This document shows positions 1 through 14,489 of a DNA stretch of 64,000 nucleotides, piece after piece. The DNA is taken from NCBI RefSeq assembly GCF_040719145.1, contig NZ_JBFDUZ010000001.1, positions 124,001 to 188,000 of the forward strand, given 5' to 3'. Every line of letters begins with the position of its first letter. Position 1 is the first letter of the stretch. The notes under the pieces are model-generated. The model was not told the origin of the DNA. It did not search any database and saw only the letters and a list, made by a program, of their open reading frames with translations. Both the position numbers and the translations under genes were made by a program. The DNA is from Paenibacillus sp. JQZ6Y-1 (GTDB lineage Bacteria > Bacillota > Bacilli > Paenibacillales > Paenibacillaceae).

Positions 1-812
1 GTCGCAATGTCCTGAATCGACATATGCGGATCGGCAAGCAGCAGCTTGGACTTGTGCAAGACGAGATTGGACAGGTAGCTGCGCGGCGAGATGGCGAATA
101 CCTGATGGAAAATGCGGTTGCAATGCGATGGGCTGATGCCCAGCTCGGCAGCAATATCATCAATACCATAATGCGATTCCGGTCGCTGAGTGACCTGTGT
201 AATATTACGGTTCACAATACCTTGTAATCGTGCGGCAATCTGATGCGCCAATTCCATATGCGCATAGGTGGATGGCGATGCTTGCGCGGCTTCATCCAGC
301 AGAATCTCCCATAACACGCCGAACAGCTCGAAGGAAGCTGCCTGCAAACGGATACGACGCGTGATCATATGCTGCCCTTCCAGCTCGGCAGCCTGAACCA
401 GCTTCATAATGCACGGTTCGATCTGACGTGCTGCCATACTGTTTTTACGCAAAATCAGTTGATTCGTACGTTCCAGTAACGATAGGAAGACTCGGTCATT
501 CATCTCAAAATGAATGCAGACATACACCAGCGAACGATCGCTGATGCTACGGCTCATATGCGGAATACCCGGTGGCAAAATCACCAGATCACCGGCTTGC
601 TGTACATAACTGTATTCCCCAATCTTCAATTGCTGGGTACCCTGCAAGACGTAGTTAATCTCGTACTGATGATGGGCATGACTCGGACATTCCCAATCCC
701 GACTCACCTCACGCAGATTGATACCGAGCAGATTAACCGATGTCTGCACGTCTGGGCATACAGTTTCCGAGACGCTAAGACCCCATTCCGGCGATATAAA
801 GGAAGTGGACAT
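1..812 (-). CDS. AraC-family transcriptional regulator (3' end cut by window)
   Basis: The reading frame is open from an ATG at 812 to the window edge, so the C-terminus is missing. The N-terminal half looks like a cupin sugar-sensing domain (CPSHAHHQYEINYVLQG, then a proline/glycine turn GDLVILPPGIPHM), typical of AraC regulators. From about residue 215 the first helix-turn-helix of an AraC DNA-binding domain is visible (GIDDIAAELGISPSHCNRIF), and the second begins at the cut (ADPHMSIQDIA). A GGAGG box at 817-823 supports the start. It lies downstream of, and on the same strand as, the GH38/GH125/GH2 operon but is separated by a terminator-like hairpin, so it is probably its own unit. Control of the neighbouring glycosidase genes is plausible but inferred only from position. 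Confidence 0.85.
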   Translation of the reverse strand, partial: MSTSFISPEWGLSVSETVCPDVQTSVNLLGINLREVSRDWECPSHAHHQYEINYVLQGTQQLKIGEYSYVQQAGDLVILPPGIPHMSRSISDRSLVYVCIHFEMNDRVFLSLLERTNQLILRKNSMAARQIEPCIMKLVQAAELEGQHMITRRIRLQAASFELFGVLWEILLDEAAQASPSTYAHMELAHQIAARLQGIVNRNITQVTQRPESHYGIDDIAAELGISPSHCNRIFHQVFAISPRSYLSNLVLHKSKLLLADPHMSIQDIA

Positions 813-994
813 AGATAACCTCCAATCTCACATTTATGCTTGCTGCGTATTGCCTCCAACCGGACAGAGAACGACGAACGGCGAAATGAAACGGGATATG
901 GGTAATTTGCTGATTGGACTAATTTCAGCATACATGGATATGAACAAAAATGAAAGGGTTTTCATTTGATTCATATAAAAGTTTATGAATGAAC

Positions 995-1034
995 AAAAAA
1001 GGGCTACCCCGAATGAAGAGAGTGGGGCAGCCCT
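995..1034 (-). terminator. Rho-independent terminator after the GH2 gene
   Basis: On the minus strand AGGGCTGCCCC pairs with GGGGTAGCCCT (one G-T pair) around a short loop and is followed by six T. It lies just past the stop of the GH2 gene and would end the mannosidase operon. Confidence 0.8.
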
Positions 1035-1048
1035 GATCCATTTTTCGA

Positions 1049-5766
<4,718 letters not shown>

Positions 5767-5768
5767 CG

Positions 5769-8700
5769 TTATCCCTCCCGCAGTGAGATCAAGAAGGTGC
5801 GCAGCTCGTACGGCGCAATGATTATGCTCAGTTCGCCCTGCTGCGGATCACCTGCCGGTTGCTCCATCAGATTGCACTCCTGCCATGAGGCAATATCCAG
5901 ATCGCTTGCGATCGTCAGCGGCGAACGGATACCAGCATATTCATGGATACGTAGCACAATTTGGTTGGAATCCTCGGCTTTTTTAACTGCGTCCACCATA
6001 ACATGTGCAGCCGAGAATGAGAACATGGAAAAGGACGACGAATCACTGCCCGCTGTATGGGATGGGATAGCGGTTTGCGCTTGATGCGACAATGTAGGGG
6101 CAGCTAGAGAAACAGCATCAGCAGAAATAGCTGCATTGGCAGAAGCACCCGCAACCGGAATAGCCATTGCTGGCTGGTTGAGCTGCCATGCTGCTTGTAC
6201 CGTGCCGCCGTCTAGCCAATCACCACCATGCGGATAGAGTGAGTACGTAAACTGATGCTGTCCATAATCTGCCATCGGATCAGGATAGATAGCGGACTTG
6301 AGCAGCGACAGCCGGATCACATGATCCTTGATGTCATAGCCGTATTTGCAATCATTTAGCAGACTGACGCCATAATTGCGCTCCGACAAATCCGCCCACT
6401 GATGTCCCACACTTTCAAAGCGAGCCCAATCCCAGCTCGTATTCCAGTGCGTCGGACGCTTCACATTGCCAAATTGAATATCATACGTCGCTTCCGTGGA
6501 GCGAATCTGTACAGGGAAAGCTACCTTCAGCAGTTTCTGCCGCTCTTTCCAATCAACATCAGTCACAAAGTCAATGCGGCGGCTACTGCGATAGACGATC
6601 AATTGCTGCGTGATGATGGTATCGTTGTAATGCCAGACAAATTTCACCACCGCGCGCAGGGAGCCATTTTCAATCAACTGCACCTGCTGCAAATCAACAA
6701 TCTCCTGCATCTTTTCCTGATAAAAGATATCGATATCCCACGCGTCAAAATTCATCGGCTTATCCTCAAACAATTGCAGCACATTGCCACGTTCGCCCGG
6801 AGCGAGTACTTCGCGGTCATAGTCCAGATCGGTAATAGCGATTAGCTGTCCCTGCGCATTCCATTTCAGTTCATAATGTGGGGTACGCAACACGCCCTGT
6901 TCATAGACAAACGGAGCATCGGTAATCGGCGTTGCAGACTGTGCAGCAACATGAATGATATGGGTTCCGAGCGATGGCACAGTCGGTGCTTGTACCAGCC
7001 AGCCGTCTGTCGTCGGTTGCGCTACAAGGGGTTGCCCTGCGCTATCGCTCCATACATACTCTCCCTCTGCACATTGTGCATACGGAATATGCACCAGCGG
7101 TTCCAATGTCCATGACGAACTGTTCAAAACCAGCACTTGCCCAGAACCAGATTCAGTGACAGATTGAGTTGGCAGAGAAGGGGAGAGAGGAGCCGTTGGA
7201 AGCTCTGCTCCCGCCGCTTCACGCCATACTTGCCGCCCAATCTGCTCAGCTTCAGCATATTCTATCGTACTATCCTCGTACACCTCGGCAATCGACGAGC
7301 CGGGGATGATGTCGTGGAACTGGTTGCGCAGGATGATCTTCCAGCCGTCTTGCAGATCTTTTGCCGGGTAGGAGGACCAGTCTGCGCCTTGCGCAATATT
7401 CAGCGTTTGCAGCCATTCGGCTTCCCGATACAGCAGCTCCAGCTTGCGATTTAGCTTTTTGTTGTACGCTTGGCTAGTATACGTGCCGCGATGATATTCC
7501 AAATACAGCTCGCCATCCCATGTATGCACGTAGCTGTCCGTATCGTGGAAGGTCTGTTGTAGCTTGTTAAAATAATCGTCTGCACGTCCACTTTGTACAG
7601 CAGGAACGCCGGGAATGCGATTCAGCTGGCGGCGCAGCTCCAGCATTTCGCGGGTAACGCCACCACCACCGTCGCCGTATCCGTAGGAGATCAGCAGATT
7701 CTGGTTGGCTTCCTTATCCTGATAACTGTTCCATACGCCCTGTACCGTCTGGGCTTCCACCAGTCCGTTATACGTGTAATAAAAGGAGTTGCCGCCTTCC
7801 CAGTCATCCGGTGTCGTAATAAAATGGGTCAGCACTTCCGAGCCGTCGATCCCGCGCCAGCGGAATGTATCGCGCGGCATCCGGTTCACCTGATTCCAGC
7901 TGATTTTGGTCGTCATAAATGTATCAAACCCGGATTTACGCAAAATTTGCGGCAATGCCCAGCTATAGCCAAACACATCCGGCAACCACAAATACCGACT
8001 TTCTACACCGAATTCTTCTTTGAAAAAGCGCGTTCCCAGCAGGAATTGGCGTACCAGCGATTCGCCGGATGTCAGATTGCAATCGGCTTCGACCCACATT
8101 CCACCGCCTGCTTCCCAGCGTCCTTCGGCAATGCGTTCCTTGATGCGCTCATACAATTCAGGATAATCCTGCTTGATATAGTCGTACAGCTGGGGCTGTG
8201 TTTGCAGGAAAATATATTCCGGGTCATGCTCCATCAGCCGCAGCACAGTGGAGAAGGAGCGCGCAGCCTTTTCACGCGTATGCTTGAGTCGCCATAGCCA
8301 TGCTACATCGATATGCGTATGACCGACAGCAGTAACGAGTACCGGATGTTCCTTTTTCAATGCGTCCAGATGTTCATTTAGCAAACTATCCGCCGCTTCC
8401 ACCGAAGCATAAAAGTCTGCCGAGCCTGCCACCGACCAGTCGAGTCCACGGTAGATGCCATTCAGCAGCTTGAGCAGCGCGGAGCGTTCATACGCAGATT
8501 CCGGCAAAATGGCAATCGTCTGTAGCATTGCCAGCGACGTATAATACAGCCGATCGGCGTAGTGATCCAGCCAGCCGATGCGCGAATCGCGGATGGTATG
8601 CGTTAGCTCGCGCGGTGGACCGCCGCCTTCCAAACCTGACCATAATCGAAAATCAAATTGTGCTTCGCCAGTATAACCAACCGGCAAAATCAGCTCCATG

Positions 8701-9065
8701 TGATTGCTATCCACACCCTGAAACGGCTTGCCATTCAGATACGCAAGACTTTCAAACCCGCCATTGTTGCCGCCCTCCGTCGTCCCAAAATCAAACAGCC
8801 CAACAACCGTACGATCCTGCCAATCCGCTGGAATAGCGATAGTAGCGGAGAGCCATAGATAGCGATCTCTGCCTGTCCATGATTCGCCTTTGTGCAAGGA
8901 ATAAGCAGCAGAATCCGGTGTAGATTCGGTGGATGGAGGATAGGCTCCATTGATGCCTTCTCGATCTTCGATTGCAGTGTAGGATGGGATAACAAATGTA
9001 TCTCGATAACGGAGCGGTTCCAGCTGCTCCAGACGCTTGCGTAATTTATCCTCAGTAAAAAACAT
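5769..9065 (-). CDS. GH38 alpha-mannosidase
   Basis: This 1098-residue cytoplasmic alpha-mannosidase has an N-terminal beta domain (1-240), the GH38 catalytic barrel (about 243-515), a helical middle domain and a C-terminal beta-sandwich. The zinc-binding start of the barrel is GHTHIDVAW (His249, His251, Asp253) and the nucleophile is Asp363 in WLPDVFGYS. The family is retaining and metal-dependent. The start follows AAGGAGG by six bases. A poorly conserved Ala/Ser/Thr-rich segment near residues 985-1020 interrupts the C-terminal domain and looks like a flexible loop. It is the first of three tightly coupled glycosidase genes, and is separated from the PfkB kinase gene by about 375 bp that may hold its own promoter. 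Confidence 0.94.
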   Translation of the reverse strand: MFFTEDKLRKRLEQLEPLRYRDTFVIPSYTAIEDREGINGAYPPSTESTPDSAAYSLHKGESWTGRDRYLWLSATIAIPADWQDRTVVGLFDFGTTEGGNNGGFESLAYLNGKPFQGVDSNHMELILPVGYTGEAQFDFRLWSGLEGGGPPRELTHTIRDSRIGWLDHYADRLYYTSLAMLQTIAILPESAYERSALLKLLNGIYRGLDWSVAGSADFYASVEAADSLLNEHLDALKKEHPVLVTAVGHTHIDVAWLWRLKHTREKAARSFSTVLRLMEHDPEYIFLQTQPQLYDYIKQDYPELYERIKERIAEGRWEAGGGMWVEADCNLTSGESLVRQFLLGTRFFKEEFGVESRYLWLPDVFGYSWALPQILRKSGFDTFMTTKISWNQVNRMPRDTFRWRGIDGSEVLTHFITTPDDWEGGNSFYYTYNGLVEAQTVQGVWNSYQDKEANQNLLISYGYGDGGGGVTREMLELRRQLNRIPGVPAVQSGRADDYFNKLQQTFHDTDSYVHTWDGELYLEYHRGTYTSQAYNKKLNRKLELLYREAEWLQTLNIAQGADWSSYPAKDLQDGWKIILRNQFHDIIPGSSIAEVYEDSTIEYAEAEQIGRQVWREAAGAELPTAPLSPSLPTQSVTESGSGQVLVLNSSSWTLEPLVHIPYAQCAEGEYVWSDSAGQPLVAQPTTDGWLVQAPTVPSLGTHIIHVAAQSATPITDAPFVYEQGVLRTPHYELKWNAQGQLIAITDLDYDREVLAPGERGNVLQLFEDKPMNFDAWDIDIFYQEKMQEIVDLQQVQLIENGSLRAVVKFVWHYNDTIITQQLIVYRSSRRIDFVTDVDWKERQKLLKVAFPVQIRSTEATYDIQFGNVKRPTHWNTSWDWARFESVGHQWADLSERNYGVSLLNDCKYGYDIKDHVIRLSLLKSAIYPDPMADYGQHQFTYSLYPHGGDWLDGGTVQAAWQLNQPAMAIPVAGASANAAISADAVSLAAPTLSHQAQTAIPSHTAGSDSSSFSMFSFSAAHVMVDAVKKAEDSNQIVLRIHEYAGIRSPLTIASDLDIASWQECNLMEQPAGDPQQGELSIIIAPYELRTFLISLREG

Positions 9066-9440
9066 GAAGTTCCTCCTTCATCGTCAGAGCGTATAGGGTG
9101 ATGTGTATGATCCGTAAGTGATCTATTTGCGTCGTAGCATGCGTATTCATGCTTACAAAGATGATGTGTGTATAGAACGTCGATATTTTGCACAAGTGAT
9201 CACAAATGGTAAGGTCGATTTCCCAAGGTTATATTCGCCAAAAAATAGGATAACCGGATTGGGATGGTGTCGCCGGTTGCCAATCTCGCCCAGCAACATT
9301 CAGTTCCCTGTTACAGCTTCCGGTTATCCCATGTTCATTCGTTACTCATCGGTTTGTTATGATCTACTATAGATTGATCCATGTTCTACTATGGATTCGT
9401 TACTGTTCTACGGCGAATGTAACTCGTTGCTTGTGGTTGA
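9066..9440. other. Intergenic gap, no gene seen
   Basis: This stretch lies between the GH38 gene and the kinase gene upstream of it. No open frame with a ribosome binding site was found. Near 9358-9412 the words GATCTACTATAG, GTTCTACTATGG and TGTTCTACGG recur, a short degenerate direct repeat that could be a regulator site or leftover promoter sequence. No clear terminator was seen, so readthrough from the kinase gene is possible. Confidence 0.4.
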
Positions 9441-10406
9441 TTACGCAATGACTTCCCAGTCGTCCACAATCTGTCCGGCGTGTTGTCGGATAAATTCCTG
9501 TACGCCCTCATGATCGGGAATACCGGTATTGCCGCCATATGCCGATACTGACAGTGCACCACACGCATTGCCATATTGCAGACATTCGCCAGCGGTTTTA
9601 CCAGTCAATACGCCATACATATAACCAGCGTTAAAGCTGTCGCCCGCACCAGTCGTATCGACGGCATTGACCGAGTAAGCCGAGCGATACGTGCGAACGC
9701 CATTATTCACGGAGACAGCACCGCGCGAACCCATTTTTACTACCAAATGAGAAGCATGACTGCTCATCAGCTGAATCGCCTGATGAATATCTTGCCGATG
9801 GGAGTAGTGCAGGGCTTCCAGCTCGTTCAGGAAAAAGACATCCACCTCGCGCATCACTTCCAAGATACCGCTGTACCATTCGCCACTGTCATCCCAGCCG
9901 ACATCGAAGGAGATAGTTGTACCAAAGCTTTTGATTTTGCGGATCATTGTCATATAGGCGTCATGATTGCGGCTGCCCTGATAACCGGTCATATGCACAT
10001 GGCGACCGTACCGCATACTGTTTTCGTTCAAATCCTCCATCCGTACCTCGGCATTGGAGCCCATATAGGTAATAAAGGAACGGTCATGCTCTGGATTGAT
10101 CGCGATGGAGATACCGGTATTGTTATGCTGACTCTGACGAATATACGTCGTATCGATATTCAATTCACTGAATTCGTCCAAAATAAATTGACCGTAATAG
10201 TCGCTGCCTAGTACCCCGTTAAAAGCTACTTTCAGTCCCAGCTTGGCAAGTGCCATCGAGAACAGCGCTGCGCCACCGCCGATGTGCACCAGCATATTGC
10301 TAACGAATACTTCCTGCCCCGGTAAGGGCAACTGGTCACTTCCGGCGACAATCAGATCGATATTGGCATCACCGATGGAGACGACATCATATTGTTTGTT
10401 ATTCAA
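9441..10406 (-). CDS. PfkB-family carbohydrate kinase
   Basis: This 321-residue sugar kinase belongs to the ribokinase/PfkB family. The N-terminal motif VSIGDANIDLIV, the glycine-rich HIGGGAALFSMALAKLG and the C-terminal DTTGAGDSFNAGYMYG are all present; Asp256 in GAGDS is the expected catalytic base. The start is taken as TTG at 10406 because GGGGGATG sits just ahead of it; the frame is open further upstream, but without a good ribosome binding site. It follows the ABC permease gene by about 60 bp and should phosphorylate a monosaccharide released from the imported glycan. Which sugar (mannose, fructose, ribose or another) cannot be read from sequence. Confidence 0.9.
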   Translation of the reverse strand: MNNKQYDVVSIGDANIDLIVAGSDQLPLPGQEVFVSNMLVHIGGGAALFSMALAKLGLKVAFNGVLGSDYYGQFILDEFSELNIDTTYIRQSQHNNTGISIAINPEHDRSFITYMGSNAEVRMEDLNENSMRYGRHVHMTGYQGSRNHDAYMTMIRKIKSFGTTISFDVGWDDSGEWYSGILEVMREVDVFFLNELEALHYSHRQDIHQAIQLMSSHASHLVVKMGSRGAVSVNNGVRTYRSAYSVNAVDTTGAGDSFNAGYMYGVLTGKTAGECLQYGNACGALSVSAYGGNTGIPDHEGVQEFIRQHAGQIVDDWEVIA

Positions 10407-10469
10407 TGAACATCCCCCATTTTCGTTACAAGCATGACCTGACATGATAGGTTGCATAATGATGGCGGA

Positions 10470-11375
10470 TTAGCCTTTGACCGAACCGACCATAATGCCC
10501 TGTACAAAATATTTCTGGATAAACGGATACACACTCGCAATTGGCACAATAGAGATAATAACCATCGCCATTTTTAGCGATTCGCTGGTGACGGTGCTGC
10601 TGGCGCTCATCATGGCGTTCATAGAAAGGTTTTTGCGAAGCGCTTCGGCAGCGGTCAGCATTTGCTGAAGTACCGTTTGCAGCGGACGTAGCTTCTCATC
10701 GGTTACATAGAACGCGCCATAGAACCAGTCGTTCCAGTGCATCACGCCATTGAACAGACAGATGACCGACAACACCGGCATACTGAGTGGAAAATAAATG
10801 CGGAACAAGACCTGAAAATCATTTGCCCCGTCGATCTTGGCGGATTCCTCCATACTTGGATCAATCGAGCGGAAGAAGGTACGTACTAGAATCAGGTTCC
10901 ATGCGCTGTACAGTGTCGGCACGATGTATACCCAGATGGTATTGTTCAGGTGGAACATTTTCAGCACCATGAAAAAAGGAATGATCCCGCCATTGAACAG
11001 CATCGTGAATACGATAAATATACTAGCTGCGCCCACACCCGGCAGATTGCGATTTTTGAGTGCAAATGCCGCCATTGCGGTTAACAATACACTCAGCGCT
11101 GTACCGACAATCGTACGGAATAGCGTAACTTCCAATCCCTGCACAACCGCTGGGTTTTTGAATACTTCGATATAGTTGGAAATGGAGAAGACGCGTGGCC
11201 AAAAGGCGATGCCGCCAAGGGAAGCGTCTTTGCCGTCATTGAGTGACAGCGCCAGAATGTTAACCAGCGGCAGCAAAATGATCAGCGACAGCAGGGCAAG
11301 CAGCATATAGTTGACGATGTTGGCGATGCGCTCGTTAAGCGGCGTTTTGCCGACAGCTTGAGCCTGTTGATCCAT
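10470..11375 (-). CDS. ABC transporter permease, carbohydrate (LplC/YtcP type)
   Basis: This membrane permease of about 301 residues belongs to the CUT1 sugar family. The first membrane helix is about residues 18-40, and the conserved EAA loop that contacts the ATPase reads EESAKIDGANDFQVLFRIYFPLSMP. The C-terminus QKYFVQGIMVGSVKG is typical of LplC-like proteins. Two ATGs are possible; the second (11375) is chosen because GGAGG is eight bases before it and only two before the first. It pairs with the permease at 13292-14263 and the binding protein between them. No ATPase gene is present, as is usual for Lpl-type systems served by a shared MsmX-like ATPase encoded elsewhere. Confidence 0.93.
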   Translation of the reverse strand: MDQQAQAVGKTPLNERIANIVNYMLLALLSLIILLPLVNILALSLNDGKDASLGGIAFWPRVFSISNYIEVFKNPAVVQGLEVTLFRTIVGTALSVLLTAMAAFALKNRNLPGVGAASIFIVFTMLFNGGIIPFFMVLKMFHLNNTIWVYIVPTLYSAWNLILVRTFFRSIDPSMEESAKIDGANDFQVLFRIYFPLSMPVLSVICLFNGVMHWNDWFYGAFYVTDEKLRPLQTVLQQMLTAAEALRKNLSMNAMMSASSTVTSESLKMAMVIISIVPIASVYPFIQKYFVQGIMVGSVKG

Positions 11376-11403
11376 TGTCATAACCTCCGCTTCAAATAAG
11401 GAT

Positions 11404-11424
11404 GGGGGATCGTAGTCATCCCCC
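11404..11424 (-). other. Stem-loop between binding-protein and permease genes
   Basis: GGGGGAT and ATCCCCC form a perfect seven-base stem with a seven-base loop and no T run after it. Such hairpins after binding-protein genes commonly protect the upstream message and lower expression of the downstream permease. That role is inferred here. Confidence 0.5.
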
Positions 11425-11520
11425 GCTGATTACATGTCCAAGGCAAATCTCAAATCCATACATTCCATTCATCAGACTGTATGACGCGACGGCGTATAAC
11501 CGTATGATGCAATGCGTATA

Positions 11521-13245
11521 TTAGAAGAATGCGTCAATATAGAACACGACAGAGGAAGGGTCCTGATCGTATTTTTGCTGCAAATACTGTTCAAACTGCT
11601 CAACACCGGCAGCTTTGAGCTGGGCGCGATAATCATCAAGAATCTTCTGCGCTTGTGTCATATCGCTGGCGAAGAATGCTTGCACTAGCACATCTTTGTA
11701 TGAATCCAAGACCGGCTTCAGCGATGCTTCAATATCCGGTACTTCCGACAGATACGAGGCAGCGGTATAGCCATCCCAATATTTGTACTTCGGATTTCCA
11801 TAATTCATCAGCTCAAAATACAGTTTGTAACGATCCGGCTGGGAGTTAGCGCCTCGGATCAGCTCGCCGAAGTCCTTGTTGTTGTTCACATCGGTTTTGC
11901 CGAGCAGACTGCCCCAGAAGTAAGGAATCGTATTGCGCTCATCCTGCGGGCTATTATCGAGGATCGATTTTACTTTGTCGGTATAGATATATTGCCCTTT
12001 GTCATTGATCGTATAATCGTCGCCTTCAATACCGTAATTCCACAGCGCTTTGCCTTCTTTGCTAGCAAGGTAGTCAGCGAATTGTACGATTTGCTCTGGA
12101 TTTTTGGTTGTGGATGGGATTGCCCACACTTGGTTGCCGTATTTGCCTTTTTCGTAGATTTCATCTTCGCCTTTGTAGTTGTACATTTGGTCCATTGGCA
12201 GATACTTCGTTTTCTCGAACATGGTCAGTGCGTCAGGTGCGATATTCATGTAGGAGGAGATGGCGTAGGAGCCGTTATTGTATGCTTCTTCTGCACGTAC
12301 ACCGTCCATATTGAATGCTTCCTTATCGAGTAGACCAGCTTTCAGCAGCTTTTGTACAAACGCGATACTTTTCAGTGCATAGTCAGTTTCGGCAACGTGT
12401 TTGACCTTGCCGTCGAGTACGTCGAACTGAGTACCATTACCGAAGTCGTAGTTTTTGAACAGGGTGCTGGTGACTTGACCGCCCCATTTACGTGGACCGA
12501 TTACGGTGATCGGTTTGCCGTTGTTGTCTTTGAAATTGCCTGCTTTGATCTTCAGTGCCAGATTGTACAGATCGTCCTCGGTTTTGATCGAGGATGGATC
12601 AACGTTTAGCGCTTTGGCAATATCGGCTCTGATCCACAGACCGGCACGATAATGCAGTCGATCCTGATCGGTTGTATCTTTGGACGGGATATTCATATGG
12701 ATAAAGTACACTTTGCCGTCAAAGTCTGGGCGGAACATAATGTTCTCACGGGTATCGCGCGGCAGGAAGTCGGGATCGAGATAGTTTTTCAGTACTTTGG
12801 TGTTTTTCAAATAAGGGCTTAAATCAGTGAACATGCCCTCGCGTGCCGCCTTGAGCAGCACTGGCATTTCGGGACGTCCGCCGTGATCCAAATACGCTTC
12901 GATCACATCGGGCAGATCGCCAGTAGCGAGTGCTACTGTCAGCTCCTGCAAGCCGTCGGCAGCACCGCTGGATTGCCAGTTGATCGTCATGCCGGTTTTT
13001 TCTTTGATTTTCTGAGCGACTGGGTTGTTGACCTGATCGTCTGGTAATTGGGCGCCGTCACCCTCGAGGAAGATGCGTCCGGTCAGATCGCGGTTGGCGA
13101 TAAAGCCGCCTTCACCGGATTTGCGTCCATCAGCGGCAACCGTGCTGGCAGCGTCATCGGTATCAGAAGAACAGGCAGACAGCACAACAACCATAATCAG
13201 CAGCAGGGACAGCGTAAGAGACAGGCGACGCGTAATTTTTTTCAA
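11521..13245 (-). CDS. Extracellular sugar-binding lipoprotein of ABC transporter (LplA type)
   Basis: This 574-residue lipoprotein has a signal peptide that ends in the lipobox LSAC, so it is tethered outside the membrane. Its length and motifs (GNQVWAIPSTTKNPEQIVQFADYL, WNYGIEGDDYTI) match the large LplA-like family-1 binding proteins of Paenibacillus. It should capture an oligosaccharide and pass it to the two flanking permeases. TTG at 13245 is preferred as start, since GGGGTG lies at the right distance; a GTG three codons upstream would overlap that box. The gene sits between the two permease genes. The ligand is probably a mannose- or galactose-containing glycan, judged only from the glycosidases downstream. 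Confidence 0.92.
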   Translation of the reverse strand: MKKITRRLSLTLSLLLIMVVVLSACSSDTDDAASTVAADGRKSGEGGFIANRDLTGRIFLEGDGAQLPDDQVNNPVAQKIKEKTGMTINWQSSGAADGLQELTVALATGDLPDVIEAYLDHGGRPEMPVLLKAAREGMFTDLSPYLKNTKVLKNYLDPDFLPRDTRENIMFRPDFDGKVYFIHMNIPSKDTTDQDRLHYRAGLWIRADIAKALNVDPSSIKTEDDLYNLALKIKAGNFKDNNGKPITVIGPRKWGGQVTSTLFKNYDFGNGTQFDVLDGKVKHVAETDYALKSIAFVQKLLKAGLLDKEAFNMDGVRAEEAYNNGSYAISSYMNIAPDALTMFEKTKYLPMDQMYNYKGEDEIYEKGKYGNQVWAIPSTTKNPEQIVQFADYLASKEGKALWNYGIEGDDYTINDKGQYIYTDKVKSILDNSPQDERNTIPYFWGSLLGKTDVNNNKDFGELIRGANSQPDRYKLYFELMNYGNPKYKYWDGYTAASYLSEVPDIEASLKPVLDSYKDVLVQAFFASDMTQAQKILDDYRAQLKAAGVEQFEQYLQQKYDQDPSSVVFYIDAFF

Positions 13246-13291
13246 TGAAATCACCCCAATGAATTATTGAAATACAGGTCTGTCGTGAATC

Positions 13292-14263
13292 CTACCAGAG
13301 GCTGGATTCGTTTTTGCTGAAACGCTTGACCAGAGAGTTGGTCACAATAACGAGGATCAATCCGACTAGACCTTGCAGCAGCCCGACAGCGGCACCATAG
13401 CCGTATTGTCCCTGCATCATGCCGACACGCAGTACATACGTATCCAGAATATCGGAGAAATCGGAGTTGCCTGCCGTCCGCAGCAACCAGTTCTGTTCAT
13501 AACCCGTTGTCAGCAGACTGCCAATGTCGAGGATAAACAGAATAGCGATGGTCGGGCGAATGGAAGGGAGAGTAATATGCCAGATTTTGCGCCATTTGCT
13601 GGCGCCATCCATCTCGGCGGCTTCGTACAATGTTGGATCAATGCTTGCCATGGACGCGAGATAGATAATCGAGCCCCAGCCGATATTTTTCCAGACATAG
13701 GTGACGAACATGATCAGATAGAAATAATGACCGTCCATCATATAAAAGGTACTGCCATCCCCGCCAAGCGCTACCATCATCTGATTGAAGATGCCATCAT
13801 CCGGTGCCAGCACTTTGGTCGTGAATGCTGCTACAACAACCCAAGACAGGAAGTAGGGCAGATAGGAGATCGTCTGTGTCAGCGATTTGAACCATTTGTT
13901 GCGTAGCTCATTCAGCATCAGCGCCAGCAGGATCGGGAAGGGGAAGTAGACGATGATTTTCAAAAAGCCGACGATAAACGTGTTCAGAATGAGCTGTGCA
14001 GCATCTGGGTAGGAGAAAAAGAGCTTGAAATAACGCAGTCCCACCCACGGTCCACCGAACATGCCGCCGTTAAAGCGGAATTCCTTAAACGCCATCACCA
14101 GTCCCGCCATTGGCAGATAGGCGAAGATGGCGAAGAAGATTAGACACGGCAGCAGCATGATGTACAGATAGCGGTTGGCGACGATGATTTTCCACAGACC
14201 TGCCGACGAGGCTTTTTTTGCCTTGGTCTTTTTTTTCGACATCGAATCCAATTCGGCTTGCAT
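13292..14263 (-). CDS. ABC transporter permease, carbohydrate (LplB type)
   Basis: This 323-residue inner-membrane permease starts with a Lys-rich cytoplasmic tail (MSKKKTKAKKA), followed by about six membrane helices. The EAA loop is YEAAEMDGASKWRKIWHITLPSIRP. GAAAGGAGACATGTC directly ahead of ATG 14263 fixes the start; the frame is open 18 codons further upstream without a ribosome binding site. It is the first gene of the apparent transporter operon, so the promoter should lie in the 14264-14489 gap. With the binding lipoprotein and second permease it forms one sugar importer lacking its own ATPase. Confidence 0.93.
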   Translation of the reverse strand: MQAELDSMSKKKTKAKKASSAGLWKIIVANRYLYIMLLPCLIFFAIFAYLPMAGLVMAFKEFRFNGGMFGGPWVGLRYFKLFFSYPDAAQLILNTFIVGFLKIIVYFPFPILLALMLNELRNKWFKSLTQTISYLPYFLSWVVVAAFTTKVLAPDDGIFNQMMVALGGDGSTFYMMDGHYFYLIMFVTYVWKNIGWGSIIYLASMASIDPTLYEAAEMDGASKWRKIWHITLPSIRPTIAILFILDIGSLLTTGYEQNWLLRTAGNSDFSDILDTYVLRVGMMQGQYGYGAAVGLLQGLVGLILVIVTNSLVKRFSKNESSLW

Positions 14264-14489
14264 GACATGTCTCCTTTCAAACGTGCAGAATACGTGTATC
14301 TTTTTATCGTATATCAATACGTTGTTACATGATGTAAAAAGGTATTGCTCTAATGAGCATCGCCAGTATAGGAATATGAGACGATTCGTTTAGTATGCGG
14401 CGGTATTGGTGTATCCTGCGCTGCGCTTGATTCGTGTTATATCGCTTGATCATTCAGCGTATGCTACGACTTTGCAGGCATCGGCGATA

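Noticed and set aside
7593-8297. 234-codon plus-strand frame inside the GH38 gene
   Set aside because: Antisense shadow of a well-supported GH38 catalytic domain; no ribosome binding site or domain of its own.
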